Shown here: positions 20,312-29,973 of the stretch, piece after piece
Position numbering within the stretch: the first letter of the stretch is position 1
Layout: each line of letters starts with the position of its first letter
From: Jiella mangrovi
Lineage (GTDB): Bacteria > Pseudomonadota > Alphaproteobacteria > Rhizobiales > Rhizobiaceae
Reading direction: 5' to 3'
Assembly: GCF_017815135.1 (NCBI RefSeq)
Contig: NZ_JAGJCF010000007.1
Location: forward strand, 186,001 to 250,000
Length of the DNA: 64,000 bases
Made by a program: the position numbers and the translations under genes
Notes under the pieces: model-generated
What the model was told of the DNA's origin: nothing
Databases searched by the model: none
The model's input: only the letters and a program-made list of their open reading frames with translations

Positions 20312-21358
20312 CTACCGGCGCCCCCGCGCCTTCAGCCGCGCCGCCTCGACGGCCGAATCCATCAGCGTGCGATGGGTGATCGTCAGCGAAAGGGCCGCGT
20401 CCTTGCGGCTCATCAGGATGTCCGCCTCGATCGCCTGCAGCCGCGCATCGATGGCCGAAAGCGTCCAGGCCGAAAGCGCCGTCTCCATCGCCGGGCGGCG
20501 GCGGAAATGCGGGCGCCGGCGTTCGACGGCCCGCGAGACCGGTTCGCCGCGCCTCTCGACGCCCTCCCGCAGCGCCTGGAGCTGCTGAAAATAGCGCAGC
20601 AGAGCCTGATGCAGCTGGAACGTCGGCGTGCCTGAGGTGGTCAGCCGGTCGATCAGATGCGGCAGCCGCCTGACTTCGCCCGAGACCGCGGCGTCGATCG
20701 CCTCGTCGAGAGTGTCGGCGGACACGTCGCCAACGACCGCCGCGACATCGTCCTCGGTGACGGTCGGGGCGCCGAGGGCGTAAAGGCAGAGCTTGGCGAC
20801 CTCACCGCGCGAGGCGATCCGGTCGGCGCCGAGGCGCGCCTTCAGCGCGTCGCGGGCCTCGCGGTCCATCGACAGGCCGGCCGCGGAGAGCTCCTCGTCG
20901 ATCATCTGGTCGAGCGCCCGGCCTTCGTCCTGATAGCAGGGCAGGGCCATGGCATGGCGGCCGCGCTCGGCATTGGCGCGCAGGGCGGCGCTTTTCTTGA
21001 GGTCTCCGGCCTCGATGATGATCAGCGTGTCCGCGAGCCGCTCGCCCGCGAGCGCCCCGACCGCCTCGGCCAGCTGCCGACCGGCGCCGGCGCCACGGAC
21101 CCGCACGAGCCGCTTGCCGCCCAGAAGCGACAGGGTCCTGGCCTCGTCGAACAGGCGGCCGATATCCTTCTCCAGCTCGTCGGCCGAAAGCGTGACCGCC
21201 GAGAACGGATCGGAGGGATCGACGCCGAAGGCCTTTGCGAGCTTGGCCGAGCGCTCTGAGACGAGGCCGGCGTCAGGCCCGTAGAACAGGGCAAGGCTAT
21301 AGGCGAAGTCCGGCCGGGTGAGAAAGGCTTCGACTTCGCCGGCTTTCTTCTGGGCCAT
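20312..21358 (-). CDS. holA: DNA polymerase III delta subunit HolA
   Basis: The clamp-loader delta subunit, which opens the beta clamp. At 348 residues it is a normal length. Seen: an N-terminal FLTRPDFAYSLALFYGPDAGLVSERSA typical of alphaproteobacterial HolA, a LSADELEKDIGRLFDEARTLSLLGGKRLVRV AAA-like region, and the C-terminal collar domain around GTPTFQLHQALLRYFQQLQALREG. The ATG at 21358 (MAQKKAGEVEAF) follows a GAGAGAAGA. It lies 149 bp downstream of lptE in the leuS-lptE-holA unit. Confidence 0.93.
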   Translation of the reverse strand: MAQKKAGEVEAFLTRPDFAYSLALFYGPDAGLVSERSAKLAKAFGVDPSDPFSAVTLSADELEKDIGRLFDEARTLSLLGGKRLVRVRGAGAGRQLAEAVGALAGERLADTLIIIEAGDLKKSAALRANAERGRHAMALPCYQDEGRALDQMIDEELSAAGLSMDREARDALKARLGADRIASRGEVAKLCLYALGAPTVTEDDVAAVVGDVSADTLDEAIDAAVSGEVRRLPHLIDRLTTSGTPTFQLHQALLRYFQQLQALREGVERRGEPVSRAVERRRPHFRRRPAMETALSAWTLSAIDARLQAIEADILMSRKDAALSLTITHRTLMDSAVEAARLKARGRR

Positions 21359-21507
21359 GGGTCTTCTCTCGTGAGAGATTGCTCTGCGTCGCGGTCGGGT
21401 GACCCGCGTGTCGTCGCTCCTCGACGAAGCGGCGAGACACACTTTCTCCCGAACCCGCGGCGCCTCGCACCGAGGCGCATGGCCGAGCCAGGCGCTCGCC
21501 CGCAGCC

Positions 21508-22104
21508 TCACCCCCCGCTGCGGGACAGGGCCGAGGCGATCGCGAGTTCCAGCTGGCCGGCCAGCTGCCTGCTCGCTTCGCTGCGGGCGTTCTTCAACGC
21601 GCGCTGGCTGGCATAAAGCTGGATCGTCTGGTCGTAGGGCACGGTCGCCGAGCGCTCGCCGGAGGTGATCACGGCGTTGTCCGAAAGGCGAACCAGCTGG
21701 TACTTCGCCGTCTCGATGTAGATCACCGAACGCGATACGCCTTCGCTCTGAATGATCGAGCCACGCGCCTTGCCCGTCACCTGGAGCCGCAGCTCGTAGA
21801 GCGGGTCGGCGACCGGCTTGCCGCGGTTGAGGCGGAACAGGAGTTCGTTGCGCACCAGCTGGTCGGTGCGGGTGTCGGCCTCGGTGATGGCGATGCGTCC
21901 GGCATAGGGCAGGCGCGCGGCGGCACTGCCGATATCCGTGCCCCCGACGCCGTTCGTCCCGTAAAGCGGGCCGGCCGTGCAGCCGGCGAGAAGCGCCGCG
22001 ACGACGCCTGCAAGCAGCGCCGGGGCGCGGGCAGGGTGGCGATGCCAGCCCCGATCCGGCGCGCTCACGATGCGGCCGGGCCCGGCGCGATCAGACGACG
22101 ACAT
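21508..22104 (-). CDS. lptE: LPS assembly lipoprotein LptE
   Basis: A 198-residue outer-membrane lipoprotein that plugs the LptD barrel. After an unusually long basic leader (about 30 residues) there is a hydrophobic stretch with lipobox LAGC (Cys at about residue 42), followed by GPLYGTNG, a conserved LptE feature of alphaproteobacteria. The C-terminal half has the [22 protein letters not shown] and a long helix. The chosen start overlaps the end of leuS by 14 bp. A later start nearer the hydrophobic core is possible. Confidence 0.9.
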   Translation of the reverse strand: MSSSDRAGPGRIVSAPDRGWHRHPARAPALLAGVVAALLAGCTAGPLYGTNGVGGTDIGSAAARLPYAGRIAITEADTRTDQLVRNELLFRLNRGKPVADPLYELRLQVTGKARGSIIQSEGVSRSVIYIETAKYQLVRLSDNAVITSGERSATVPYDQTIQLYASQRALKNARSEASRQLAGQLELAIASALSRSGG

Positions 22105-24709
22105 TGACGATTCTCCCCGGCACCACGACCAGGCGTTTGGGCGCCTGGCCGGCCAGTGCCTCGCGCACGAAATCGAGCGCGAGCACGGCCTGTTCGATGT
22201 CAGCTTTGCCGGCGTCGGCGGGCACGGTCAAGTCGCCACGCTTCTTGCCGTTGATCTGGATCGGCAGTGTGACCTGATCGTCGACGAGAAGCGACCGGTC
22301 GATCTGCGGCCAGGGCGCGGAGGCGGCGAGCCCCGGCTCGCCCAGCACCTCCCAAAGCGCTTCGGCCAGATGCGGCATCATCGGCGCGACGATGCGCGCG
22401 AGCATCGACAGCGCCTCGCGGGCGGCTGCCGTAGCGCCGCCATTGCCGGCCTCCATCCTGCCGAAGGACGCCGACAGCTGGTTGACCAGCTCGTGGACGC
22501 GGGCGATCGCCTTGTTGAAGGCGAGGCGCTCGATGTCGTCGGACACGCCCGCGACCGTCCGGTGGACCGCCTTGCGGATATTCAGCGAGAGATCGTCACT
22601 GCCGGGGGTGGCCCTGGCGCCCGCTGCCGGAAGCTTCGGCGCGGCGTCGACGAACAGCCGCCACAGCCGCTGGACGAAGCGGTGGGCGCCCTCGACGCCG
22701 GCCTCCGACCAGATCACGTCGCGGTCCGGCGGCGAGTCCGACAGGACGAACCAGCGGGCCGTGTCGGCGCCGTAGGAGGCGATGATGTCGTCCGGATCGA
22801 CGACGTTCTTCTTCGACTTCGACATCTTCTCGATGCCGCCGATCTCGATCGGGGCGTTGGTGGAGATCCTTGTCGCGACCCGCTTGCCCTCGGTCTCGGA
22901 GAAGCGGACATCCACCGGCGGCACCCATTCGCGGCGGTCGCGATAGGTCTCGTGAACGACCATGCCTTGGGTGAAGAGGCCCTTGAAGGGCTCGTCGAGA
23001 TCGAGATGACCGCATTCGCGCATCGCCCGCACGAAGAAGCGCGAGTAAAGGAGATGCAGGATCGCATGCTCGATGCCGCCGATATACTGGTCCACCGGCA
23101 GCCAGGCATTGGCCGCCTGCGGGTCAGTCGGCTCGTCGGCGCGGGGCGCGGTGAAGCGGGCGAAATACCACGAAGAGTCCACGAAGGTGTCCATCGTGTC
23201 TGTTTCACGTGAAGCATCGCCGCCGCATTGCGGGCAGGTGGCCTTGCGCCAGGTCGGGTGCCGGTCGAGCGGATTGCCGGGTTTGTCGAAATCGATGTCC
23301 TCGGGCAGGACGATCGGCAGGTTCTCGCGCTTCTCCGGCACGACGCCGCAGCTCTCGCAGTGGAGAACCGGGATCGGGCAGCCCCAGTAGCGCTGGCGCG
23401 AAATGCCCCAGTCGCGCAGGCGGTAGTTCACCTTGCGGCTCGCCTGGGGAGCGCCGAAAAGCTGGGTGGCCTCGAGCCTTTCGGCGACGGCCTCGAAGGC
23501 CTCGTCCGGCGTCTTGCCGTCGAGAAAGGCCGAATTGTAGATGACGCCGTCGTCCACATAGGCCTTGTCGGCGACCGAAAAGGCGACCGGATCCTCGTGC
23601 GGCGGCAAGACGACGGGGCGCACGGGCAGGCCGTATTTGCGGGCGAAGTCGAGGTCGCGCTGGTCATGGGCCGGACAGCCGAAGACGGCGCCCGTGCCGT
23701 ATTCCATCAGGACGAAATTGGCGACATAGACGGGCACCCGCCAGCTCTCGTCGAGCGGATGCACCGCCTCGATGCCGGTCGCAACGCCCTTCTTCTCGGC
23801 GGTCTCGATCGCCGCGGCGGTGGTGCCGGTCTTGCGGGTCTCGGCGATGAAGGCGGCGAGCGCCGGGTTGCTCTCGGCGGCCTTGGCGGCGAGCGGATGA
23901 TCGGGCGCAACCGCGATGAAGGACGCGCCATAGAGGGTGTCCGGCCGGGTGGTGAAGACGGTGACGTCGTCGATGCCCGCGGGCGCCGTGTCCTTCGCCA
24001 GGGCCCAGCGCAGCATCAGCCCTTCCGACTTGCCGATCCAGTTCTTCTGCATCAGCCGGACCTTTTCCGGCCATTCCGGCAGCCGGTCGAGCGCCGTCGA
24101 CAGATCCTCGGCGAAATCGGTGATCTTGAAGAACCACTGGGTCAGCTCGCGGCTCTCGACCTCGGCGCCCGAGCGCCAGCCCTTGCCGTCGATCACCTGC
24201 TCGTTGGCGAGAACGGTCATGTCGACCGGATCCCAGTTCACCTTCGACTTCTTGCGATAGGCGAGGCCCTTGGCGAGCAGGTCGAGGAACAGCATCTGCT
24301 GGCGGTGGTAGTAGTCGACGTCGCAGGTGGCGAACTCGCGCGACCAGTCGAGCGAAAGGCCCATCGATTTCAGCTGCTTGCGCATCGTGTCGATGTTCTC
24401 GTAGGTCCATTTCGCCGGATGGACCTTGTTCTGCATCGCGGCGTTTTCCGCCGGCATGCCGAAGGCGTCCCAGCCCATCGGATGCAGGACGTTGAAGCCC
24501 TTCGCCCGCTTGTAGCGCGCCACGACGTCGCCCAGCGCATAGTTGCGCACATGGCCCATATGAATGCGGCCCGACGGGTAGGGGAACATCTCGAGGACGT
24601 AGTATTTCTCGCCCGCAGCGTCGGTCTGCGTCTCGAAGAGTTTCGCCTCCGCCCAGGCCTTCTGCCATTTCGGCTCGGCGGTGCGGGGATTGTAGCGTTC
24701 GGTGGTCAT
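22091..24709 (-). CDS. leuS: Leucyl-tRNA synthetase
   Basis: A class I aminoacyl-tRNA synthetase of 872 residues, as expected. Seen: the HIGH-type HMGH (residues 50-53) after MFPYPSGR, the zinc-ribbon-like CESCGVV and CPQCGGD, the editing domain with [26 protein letters not shown] at about residue 630, and the anticodon-binding and C-terminal domains ending in PGRIVNVVV. The start at MTTERYNP matches the family; an upstream ATG three codons earlier is possible. It heads the leuS-lptE-holA unit. A parS-like palindrome inside the gene encodes A-S-R-E-T. Confidence 0.97.
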   Translation of the reverse strand: MTTERYNPRTAEPKWQKAWAEAKLFETQTDAAGEKYYVLEMFPYPSGRIHMGHVRNYALGDVVARYKRAKGFNVLHPMGWDAFGMPAENAAMQNKVHPAKWTYENIDTMRKQLKSMGLSLDWSREFATCDVDYYHRQQMLFLDLLAKGLAYRKKSKVNWDPVDMTVLANEQVIDGKGWRSGAEVESRELTQWFFKITDFAEDLSTALDRLPEWPEKVRLMQKNWIGKSEGLMLRWALAKDTAPAGIDDVTVFTTRPDTLYGASFIAVAPDHPLAAKAAESNPALAAFIAETRKTGTTAAAIETAEKKGVATGIEAVHPLDESWRVPVYVANFVLMEYGTGAVFGCPAHDQRDLDFARKYGLPVRPVVLPPHEDPVAFSVADKAYVDDGVIYNSAFLDGKTPDEAFEAVAERLEATQLFGAPQASRKVNYRLRDWGISRQRYWGCPIPVLHCESCGVVPEKRENLPIVLPEDIDFDKPGNPLDRHPTWRKATCPQCGGDASRETDTMDTFVDSSWYFARFTAPRADEPTDPQAANAWLPVDQYIGGIEHAILHLLYSRFFVRAMRECGHLDLDEPFKGLFTQGMVVHETYRDRREWVPPVDVRFSETEGKRVATRISTNAPIEIGGIEKMSKSKKNVVDPDDIIASYGADTARWFVLSDSPPDRDVIWSEAGVEGAHRFVQRLWRLFVDAAPKLPAAGARATPGSDDLSLNIRKAVHRTVAGVSDDIERLAFNKAIARVHELVNQLSASFGRMEAGNGGATAAAREALSMLARIVAPMMPHLAEALWEVLGEPGLAASAPWPQIDRSLLVDDQVTLPIQINGKKRGDLTVPADAGKADIEQAVLALDFVREALAGQAPKRLVVVPGRIVNVVV
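23201..23216. other. parS-like site inside leuS
   Basis: TGTTTCACGTGAAGCA matches 15 of 16 consensus positions. On the leuS strand it encodes A-S-R-E-T. It lies about 6 kb from parB. Confidence 0.68.
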
Positions 24710-24992
24710 GTCGGGCATCTCGTCGAAAATGTCGGCGCAGAACGGCTCGGGCGTTCCGTCAGAAAACTGAAGCAAGGGGTTATCCGCGCGCGGCGCAAAG
24801 CGCAACGCCGGCCTTCCCAAGCGGTGTCACGAACGGCATAAATCGGATCATGTGGGCAGAAGCAGCGGGCGCCGAGGCCAGCCGGCGCCGCCGCGGAGGA
24901 TGAGCCACCGCGGCCCTGGCAAGGGCTTTGCCTTCATTCGGAGTGACAACGATGTGGATGATTCCACTGACGGTCACGCTTAGAGTGAAACG
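24710..24992. other. Intergenic region upstream of leuS
   Basis: This is the divergent gap between leuS and the YggS-type gene, excluding the tandem hairpins on its right side. I see no gene pattern in it and cannot name promoters with confidence. Confidence 0.45.
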
Positions 24993-25074
24993 GACCCGGA
25001 GCGGCTGGCTGGTCGAACTCCGGGTCCAGATCATCACCTGAGCGACGGGTGCTGAGGTTTCTGCCTCAGTACCC
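24993..25074 (+). promoter_or_regulatory. Tandem stem-loops in the leader of the YggS-type gene
   Basis: The first stem pairs GACCCGGAG (24993-25001) with CTCCGGGTC (25018-25026), nine perfect base pairs with a 16-base loop. The second pairs GGGTGCTGAGG (25047-25057) with CCTCAGTACCC (25064-25074), with one mismatch and a 6-base loop. Neither is followed by a T-tract, so they do not look like terminators. They end 55 bp before the start codon and may be a structured 5' leader. Confidence 0.4.
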
Positions 25075-25129
25075 ACTCCGGCAAGATAATCCGGAAATCT
25101 TTCCGCATCAAGAAAGCGCGACAACACTC

Positions 25130-25801
25130 ATGACAGACCACCTCACCGGCTACGACGACGTCCGCGAACGCATCGCCAAGGCTGCCGCCGGTGTCGGCCG
25201 CACCGCCGACGCCGTCACGCTCGTCGCCGTCTCCAAAACCCATGGCGAGGACGCGATCCTGCCGGTCATCGAGGCCGGCCAGCGGGTGTTCGGCGAGAAC
25301 AAGGTGCAGGAGAGCCAAGCCAAGTGGCCGAGCCTGAAGGAGCGCTTCCCGGACATCGAGTTGCGGCTGATCGGGCCGCTGCAGTCCAACAAGACGGCGG
25401 ATGCGGTGGCGCTGTTCGACGTGATCGAGAGCGTCGACCGGGAGAAGATCGCCCGGGAAATCGCCAAAGAGATCAACAAGCAGGGCAGGGCACCCCGGCT
25501 CTACGTTCAGGTCAATACCGGCGAGGAGCCTCAGAAGGCCGGTATCCTGCCGGCCGAGGCGGTGGCCTTCGTCGCCCGCTGCCGCAAGGAGCATGGGCTC
25601 GCCATCGAGGGCCTGATGTGCATTCCGCCGGCCGACGAAAATCCCGGCCCGCATTTCGCGCTTTTGAAGAAGTTAGCCGGCGAAACAGGCATCGAGAACC
25701 TATCGATGGGCATGTCCGGCGACTTCGAGACAGCCGTCGAGATGGGCGCAACCTCGGTGCGGGTCGGCTCGGCGATCTTCGGGGCGCGCGATTACGGCTA
25801 G
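25130..25801 (+). CDS. YggS-family pyridoxal-5'-phosphate homeostasis protein
   Basis: A 223-residue PLP-binding TIM-barrel protein of the YggS/PROSC family. It has the PLP-lysine region LVAVSKTH, FGENKVQE, LRLIGPLQSNK, the LYVQVNTGEEPQKAG strand, LMCIPP, and the phosphate-binding end LSMGMSGDFETAVEMGATSVRVGSAIFG. These cytosolic proteins buffer PLP supply and affect amino-acid homeostasis. The ATG at 25130 matches the family N-terminus. It is divergent from leuS, and its leader carries two stem-loops. A 12-bp imperfect hairpin (25805-25840) lies right after the stop. Confidence 0.95.
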   Translation: MTDHLTGYDDVRERIAKAAAGVGRTADAVTLVAVSKTHGEDAILPVIEAGQRVFGENKVQESQAKWPSLKERFPDIELRLIGPLQSNKTADAVALFDVIESVDREKIAREIAKEINKQGRAPRLYVQVNTGEEPQKAGILPAEAVAFVARCRKEHGLAIEGLMCIPPADENPGPHFALLKKLAGETGIENLSMGMSGDFETAVEMGATSVRVGSAIFGARDYG

Positions 25802-26106
25802 GGTCTGCGGCGCTTCGCTTTTTGCGACGAAGCCCCGCAGCTGAGGTCTCCATCCCGCAGGCCGCGGACCATGTGGAATGCGGTCTCTCACCTGCAAAGC
25901 TTCCGAAGGGGCAGGGCGGCGTTCGAATTGATCTGCAATCCTTAGTTTATTGGAATCGTCCCAACGCCAAATGTAAGACATTGGCCAGTCTGGATTCGTT
26001 CCAGCCAAGGGCCGCTCCGGGGGGAAGCGGTTCGTCTTCTGTCCGAGCTTGAAGCGCCGGGCGGTCTGACGGCCCGTCCGCCATTCCGCCGGCGGGAGAA
26101 TCCACC
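25802..26106 (+). other. Intergenic region upstream of the gluconate-dehydrogenase-type operon
   Basis: It opens with a hairpin CTGCGGCGCTTCG / CGAAGCCCCGCAG (25805-25840) that could end the upstream transcript, although no T-tract follows. A small dyad GCCAAATGT-AAG-ACATTGGC with one bulged base (25966-25985) is a possible operator for the operon. No gene is seen. Confidence 0.4.
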
Positions 26107-26835
26107 ATGAATCGCCGCACATTCTTGACCACGACGGCCGTCGGGCTGGTCGCGCTCGCCTCCGGCGTGGCGCAGGCCCGCAGCATTTCCGGGGCCGTTC
26201 CCTGGGAAGCCTTCGCCGGCGAACCACCGACGCCGGTGACGCCCGGCGGCTGGCATTTCTTCCAGCCGCGCGAGGTGGTGCTGATGGAGGCGATCGTCGA
26301 TCGGCTGATTCCCGCCGACGATCTTTCGCCATCGGGCCGCGACTGCGGCTGCGTCGTCTATGTCGACCGGCAGCTCGCCGGCTCCTTCGGCGAAGCGGCC
26401 CGGCTCTACATGAAAGGGCCGTTCCTGCCCGGCCTGCCCACCCAGGGCTATCAGAATTCGCTCACCCCCGCCGGCCGCTACCGCGCCGGCCTCGCCGCCT
26501 TCGACAAGGCGGTGAGCGACACCTTCGGCGGGCGCTTCGAGACGCTGAGCCCGGGAAAGCAGGATCAGGCGCTTTCCGAGCTTGAAACCGGCAAGCTCAA
26601 GCTTTCCGGCAAGGTCGACGGCAAGGGGTTCTTCGCGCTCGTTCTCGAAAACACCATGGAAGGCTTCTTCGCCGACCCCGTCCATGGCGGCAATCGCGAC
26701 ATGGCCTCGTGGAAGATGATCGGCTTTCCTGGCGCGCGGTACGACTATCGCGACTGGGTCGATCAGCACGACAAGCCCTATCCGCGGGGGCCCGTCTCCA
26801 TCCTCGGCAACATCGTTCAAGCGAAGGCGGGCTGA
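26107..26835 (+). CDS. Gluconate 2-dehydrogenase subunit 3-family protein (small subunit)
   Basis: A 242-residue periplasmic protein. The N-terminus MNRRTFLTTTAVGLVALASGVAQA has an RR followed by a hydrophobic core and an A-x-A cleavage site, like a Tat signal. The body carries WHFFQPREVVLMEAIVDRLIPADDLSPSG, the hallmark of subunit 3, and ends WKMIGFPGARYDYRDWVDQHDKPY. The small subunit is thought to help export and maturation of the flavoprotein subunit. It is the first gene of the operon, with 3 bp to the next. Confidence 0.92.
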   Translation: MNRRTFLTTTAVGLVALASGVAQARSISGAVPWEAFAGEPPTPVTPGGWHFFQPREVVLMEAIVDRLIPADDLSPSGRDCGCVVYVDRQLAGSFGEAARLYMKGPFLPGLPTQGYQNSLTPAGRYRAGLAAFDKAVSDTFGGRFETLSPGKQDQALSELETGKLKLSGKVDGKGFFALVLENTMEGFFADPVHGGNRDMASWKMIGFPGARYDYRDWVDQHDKPYPRGPVSILGNIVQAKAG

Positions 26836-26838
26836 CCC

Positions 26839-28602
26839 ATGACCACCATCCTTCCGAAAAAAGACGTCGTCATCATCGGGCTCGGCTGGACCGGCTCGAT
26901 CCTCGCCAACGAGCTGGCGGATGAAGGCCTCGACATCGTCGCCCTCGAGCGCGGCCCCTGGCGCGACACGGCCACCGACTTCAACATCGCCTACATGCAG
27001 GACGAGCTGCGCTACGCGATCCGCAAGGATCTCTTCCTGCATGCCAGCGAAGAAGCCATGACCATGCGCAACAACACGTCGGAAACGGCGCTGCCCATGC
27101 GCGACTACGGCTCCTTCCTGCCCGGACGCGGCGTCGGCGGCGCCGGCGTCCACTGGAACGGCCACACCTGGCGCTTCTACGACAGCGACTTCGAGCTCAA
27201 GAGCCATCTCACCGAGCGCTACGGCGCCGATCGCCTCGCCGATCTGACGATCGAGGATTGGGGCGTCACCGGCCGCGAGCTCGAACATTCCTACGATCGC
27301 TTCGAGCAGCTGGCGGGCATTTCCGGCAAGGCCGGCAATATCGACGGCAGGATCGAGGAGGGCGGCAATCCGTTCGAATCGCCGCGCAAGCGGGATTATC
27401 CGCTGCCGCCGAACCGCATGCCCTACGGCCCGGCGCTGTTTGCCGACGCGGCGAAATCGGCGGGCTTCCATCCCTTTCCGACGCCGGCGGCGAACCTGTC
27501 GCAGAACTACGTCAACCCGCTCGGCGTCGCCATGGGCCAGTGCTCCTATTGCGGCTTCTGCGAGCGCTTCGCCTGCGCCAACTATTCGAAATCCTCACCC
27601 CAGACCTGCGTCCTGCCGGTCTTGATGCGCAAGCCCAATTTCGAGCTGCGCTCGAACTCCGACGTGCGCAAGATCGAGCTGGCCAAGGACGGCAAGACGG
27701 CGCGCGGCGTCACCTATGTCGACACGTCGGGCCGCGAGTTCTTCCAGCCGGCCGATCTCGTCCTCGTCTGCGCCTATGCGCTGCACAACGTCCGCCTGAT
27801 GCTCCTGTCGGGCATCGGGCAGCCCTATGACCCGGCGACGGGAGAAGGCACGACCGGCCGCAACTACTGCTACCAGACCAATGCCGGGGTGACGGTCTTC
27901 TTCGACGACAAGAATTTCAATCCCTTCATCGCCGGCGGCGCGATCGGCCAGACCGCCGACGATTTCAACGGCGATTCCTTCGATCATTCCGCCCTCGATT
28001 TCGTCGGTGGCGGCGGCATCAACTGCATCCCGACCAGCGGCCGGCCGATCCAGCACCGGCCGGTGCCGAAGGGCACGCCGAAATGGGGCTCGGCCTGGAA
28101 GAAGGCGACGAAAGAGGCCTATCAGTCGACGCTTTCCTTCGGCGTCCAGGGCTCGAGCTACGCCGCGCGCGGCAACTACCTCTCCCTCGACCCGACCTAC
28201 AAGGACCGTTACGGCGTGCCGCTTCTCAGGATGACCTTCGACTTCCCCGACAACGACATCCGCATGTCGCATTATCTGTCGGACCGGGCCCTGGAGATCG
28301 CCAAGGCGATGGGCGGCCGCGAGATCGCCGAGGCCCGCCGCGACAAGAGCTGGAACTCGGTGCCCTATCAGAGCACCCACAATACCGGCGGCGCGATCAT
28401 GGGCTCGGATCCGACGAAGAGCGCGCTGAACAAGTATCTGCAGAGCTGGGACGTCGCCAACGTCTTCGTCATCGGCGCCTCGGCCTTCCCGCAGAATGCC
28501 GGCAAGAACCCGACGGGCACCGTCGGCGCGCTCGCCTACTGGGCCGCCGACGCCATCCGCAACCAGTATCTGCGCAATCCGGGCAAAGGGCTCGTCGGCT
28601 GA
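26839..28602 (+). CDS. GMC-family flavoprotein dehydrogenase (gluconate dehydrogenase-type large subunit)
   Basis: The 587-residue catalytic subunit. An FAD-binding Rossmann VVIIGLGWTGSILANELADEG starts at about residue 9. GRGVGGAGVHWNG, a cysteine-containing CSYCGFCERFACANYSKSSP and a C-terminal GMC block with THNTGGAIMGSDP and NVFVIGASAFPQNAGKNPTGT follow. It oxidises a sugar acid or polyol and passes electrons to the cytochrome. It lacks its own signal peptide, consistent with hitchhiking on the small subunit. Its stop overlaps the cytochrome start in TGATG. The exact substrate (gluconate, 2-ketogluconate, sorbitol) cannot be read. Confidence 0.93.
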   Translation: MTTILPKKDVVIIGLGWTGSILANELADEGLDIVALERGPWRDTATDFNIAYMQDELRYAIRKDLFLHASEEAMTMRNNTSETALPMRDYGSFLPGRGVGGAGVHWNGHTWRFYDSDFELKSHLTERYGADRLADLTIEDWGVTGRELEHSYDRFEQLAGISGKAGNIDGRIEEGGNPFESPRKRDYPLPPNRMPYGPALFADAAKSAGFHPFPTPAANLSQNYVNPLGVAMGQCSYCGFCERFACANYSKSSPQTCVLPVLMRKPNFELRSNSDVRKIELAKDGKTARGVTYVDTSGREFFQPADLVLVCAYALHNVRLMLLSGIGQPYDPATGEGTTGRNYCYQTNAGVTVFFDDKNFNPFIAGGAIGQTADDFNGDSFDHSALDFVGGGGINCIPTSGRPIQHRPVPKGTPKWGSAWKKATKEAYQSTLSFGVQGSSYAARGNYLSLDPTYKDRYGVPLLRMTFDFPDNDIRMSHYLSDRALEIAKAMGGREIAEARRDKSWNSVPYQSTHNTGGAIMGSDPTKSALNKYLQSWDVANVFVIGASAFPQNAGKNPTGTVGALAYWAADAIRNQYLRNPGKGLVG

Positions 28603-29825
28603 TGAAAACGCTTCTGTCTCTCGCGCTGGCCACGAGCGCGCTGGCGAGCCCGGCCACGGCCGCCGACCTCCAGTCCTTCCAGGTCGAGAAGGGCCATTAT
28701 CAGGCGATCCTCGGCGATTGTGCCGCCTGCCACTCCAAGGCCGGCGGCAAGCTTTACTCCGGCGGCGAGCCGCTGGAAACGCCCTTCGGCACGCTGGTGC
28801 CGCCGAACATCACGCCGGACCGCGAGACCGGCATCGGCGCCTGGACCAAGGCGGATTTCCGCAATACCATGAAGAACGGCGTCGGCAAGGACGGCAAGCA
28901 CCTCTACCCGGCGATGCCCTATCCCAGCTATCATCTGATGCCCGACGAGGACGTCGACGATCTCTGGGCCTATCTCCAGACGGTCGAGCCGGTGCACCAT
29001 GCGGTGGAGGCCAACCAGCTGCCATTTCCGTTCAACCAGCGGATCGTGATGCGGGGCTGGAACTGGCTGAATTTCGAGCCCGAGCCCTTCCAGCCGGATG
29101 AAAAGCAATCGGCTGAATGGAACCGGGGCGCCTATCTCGTCCAGGGTCCGGGGCACTGCGGCACCTGCCACACGCCGAAATCGGCGCTGGGCGCCGACGA
29201 GAGCGACGCCGCGCTTCAGGGCGCGACGCTGCAGGGCTGGTACGCGCCGAACATCACCGGGCAAAAGCGCATCGGCATCGGCGACTGGTCCAAGAATCAG
29301 ATCGTGGCCTATCTCAAGACCGGCTCGAACGGCCACGCCATCGCCGCCGGTCCGATGGTCGAGGCCATTCAGGATTCGACCTCGCAGATGAAGGACGACG
29401 ACCTCCAGGCGATCGCCACCTATCTCCTGTCGGTGAAGGCTGACGACGAGGACGGCGGCGGCGAGCAGCCGAAACCGCTGGCATCCGACGATAGTCAGAT
29501 GAAGGCGGGCGCCGAGATCTACCGGACCAGCTGCGCGGCCTGTCACGGCATGGACGGCAAGGGCGCCGAGCATCTGTTCCCGGCGCTCGCCGGCAGTGCA
29601 GCGGTGCAGCAGGACGACGTCTCGACCCTGATCCACGTCATCCTCGCCGGCGCGAAGGGGCCCTATACCAAGGACCGGCCGACGGCGCCGGCCATGCCCT
29701 CCTTCGCCTTCCATCTGAGCGATGAGCAGGTGGCCGACGTCGCCACCTATATCCGCAACGACTGGGGCAATGCCGCCCCGGCGGTATCCGCCGATGCGGT
29801 CGGAGATGCGCGCGGCGCGGATTGA
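28602..29825 (+). CDS. Tri-haem cytochrome c subunit of a membrane-bound dehydrogenase
   Basis: A 407-residue protein with the Sec-type signal MKTLLSLALATSALASPATA and three CxxCH sites: CAACH in GDCAACHSK, CGTCH in GHCGTCHTP and CAACH in TSCAACHGM. This is the layout of gluconate and alcohol dehydrogenase cytochrome subunits, which pass electrons from the flavoprotein to ubiquinone or an oxidase on the periplasmic face. The ATG overlaps the GMC stop by one base, showing co-translation. There is an Asp/Glu-rich linker before the third haem domain. No C-terminal membrane anchor is evident. Confidence 0.94.
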   Translation: MKTLLSLALATSALASPATAADLQSFQVEKGHYQAILGDCAACHSKAGGKLYSGGEPLETPFGTLVPPNITPDRETGIGAWTKADFRNTMKNGVGKDGKHLYPAMPYPSYHLMPDEDVDDLWAYLQTVEPVHHAVEANQLPFPFNQRIVMRGWNWLNFEPEPFQPDEKQSAEWNRGAYLVQGPGHCGTCHTPKSALGADESDAALQGATLQGWYAPNITGQKRIGIGDWSKNQIVAYLKTGSNGHAIAAGPMVEAIQDSTSQMKDDDLQAIATYLLSVKADDEDGGGEQPKPLASDDSQMKAGAEIYRTSCAACHGMDGKGAEHLFPALAGSAAVQQDDVSTLIHVILAGAKGPYTKDRPTAPAMPSFAFHLSDEQVADVATYIRNDWGNAAPAVSADAVGDARGAD

Positions 29826-29900
29826 GGTCCTGGCGTTCCTTGCGGCGCCGACCTCCGGTCGGCTCAGGGGGCACTGATCCCCGCCTTCGCGGCGATTGAC

Positions 29901-29927
29901 GGTGTCCGATCGGATCGGTCGGACACC
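29901..29927. terminator. Inverted repeat between convergent genes
   Basis: GGTGTCCGA and TCGGACACC form a perfect nine-base-pair stem around a nine-base loop. It lies between the cytochrome and DedA stops. It has no clear T-tract, so it may be a weak bidirectional terminator. Confidence 0.4.
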
Positions 29928-29973
29928 GCAGGAGACCAGCCGGAAACGCCCTGAGCGAGAGGCGAGCCGGTGG

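Noticed and set aside
29901-29927. Confident intrinsic terminator
   Set aside because: The stem is perfect, but there is no T-tract on either strand, so I list it only as a weak terminator candidate.
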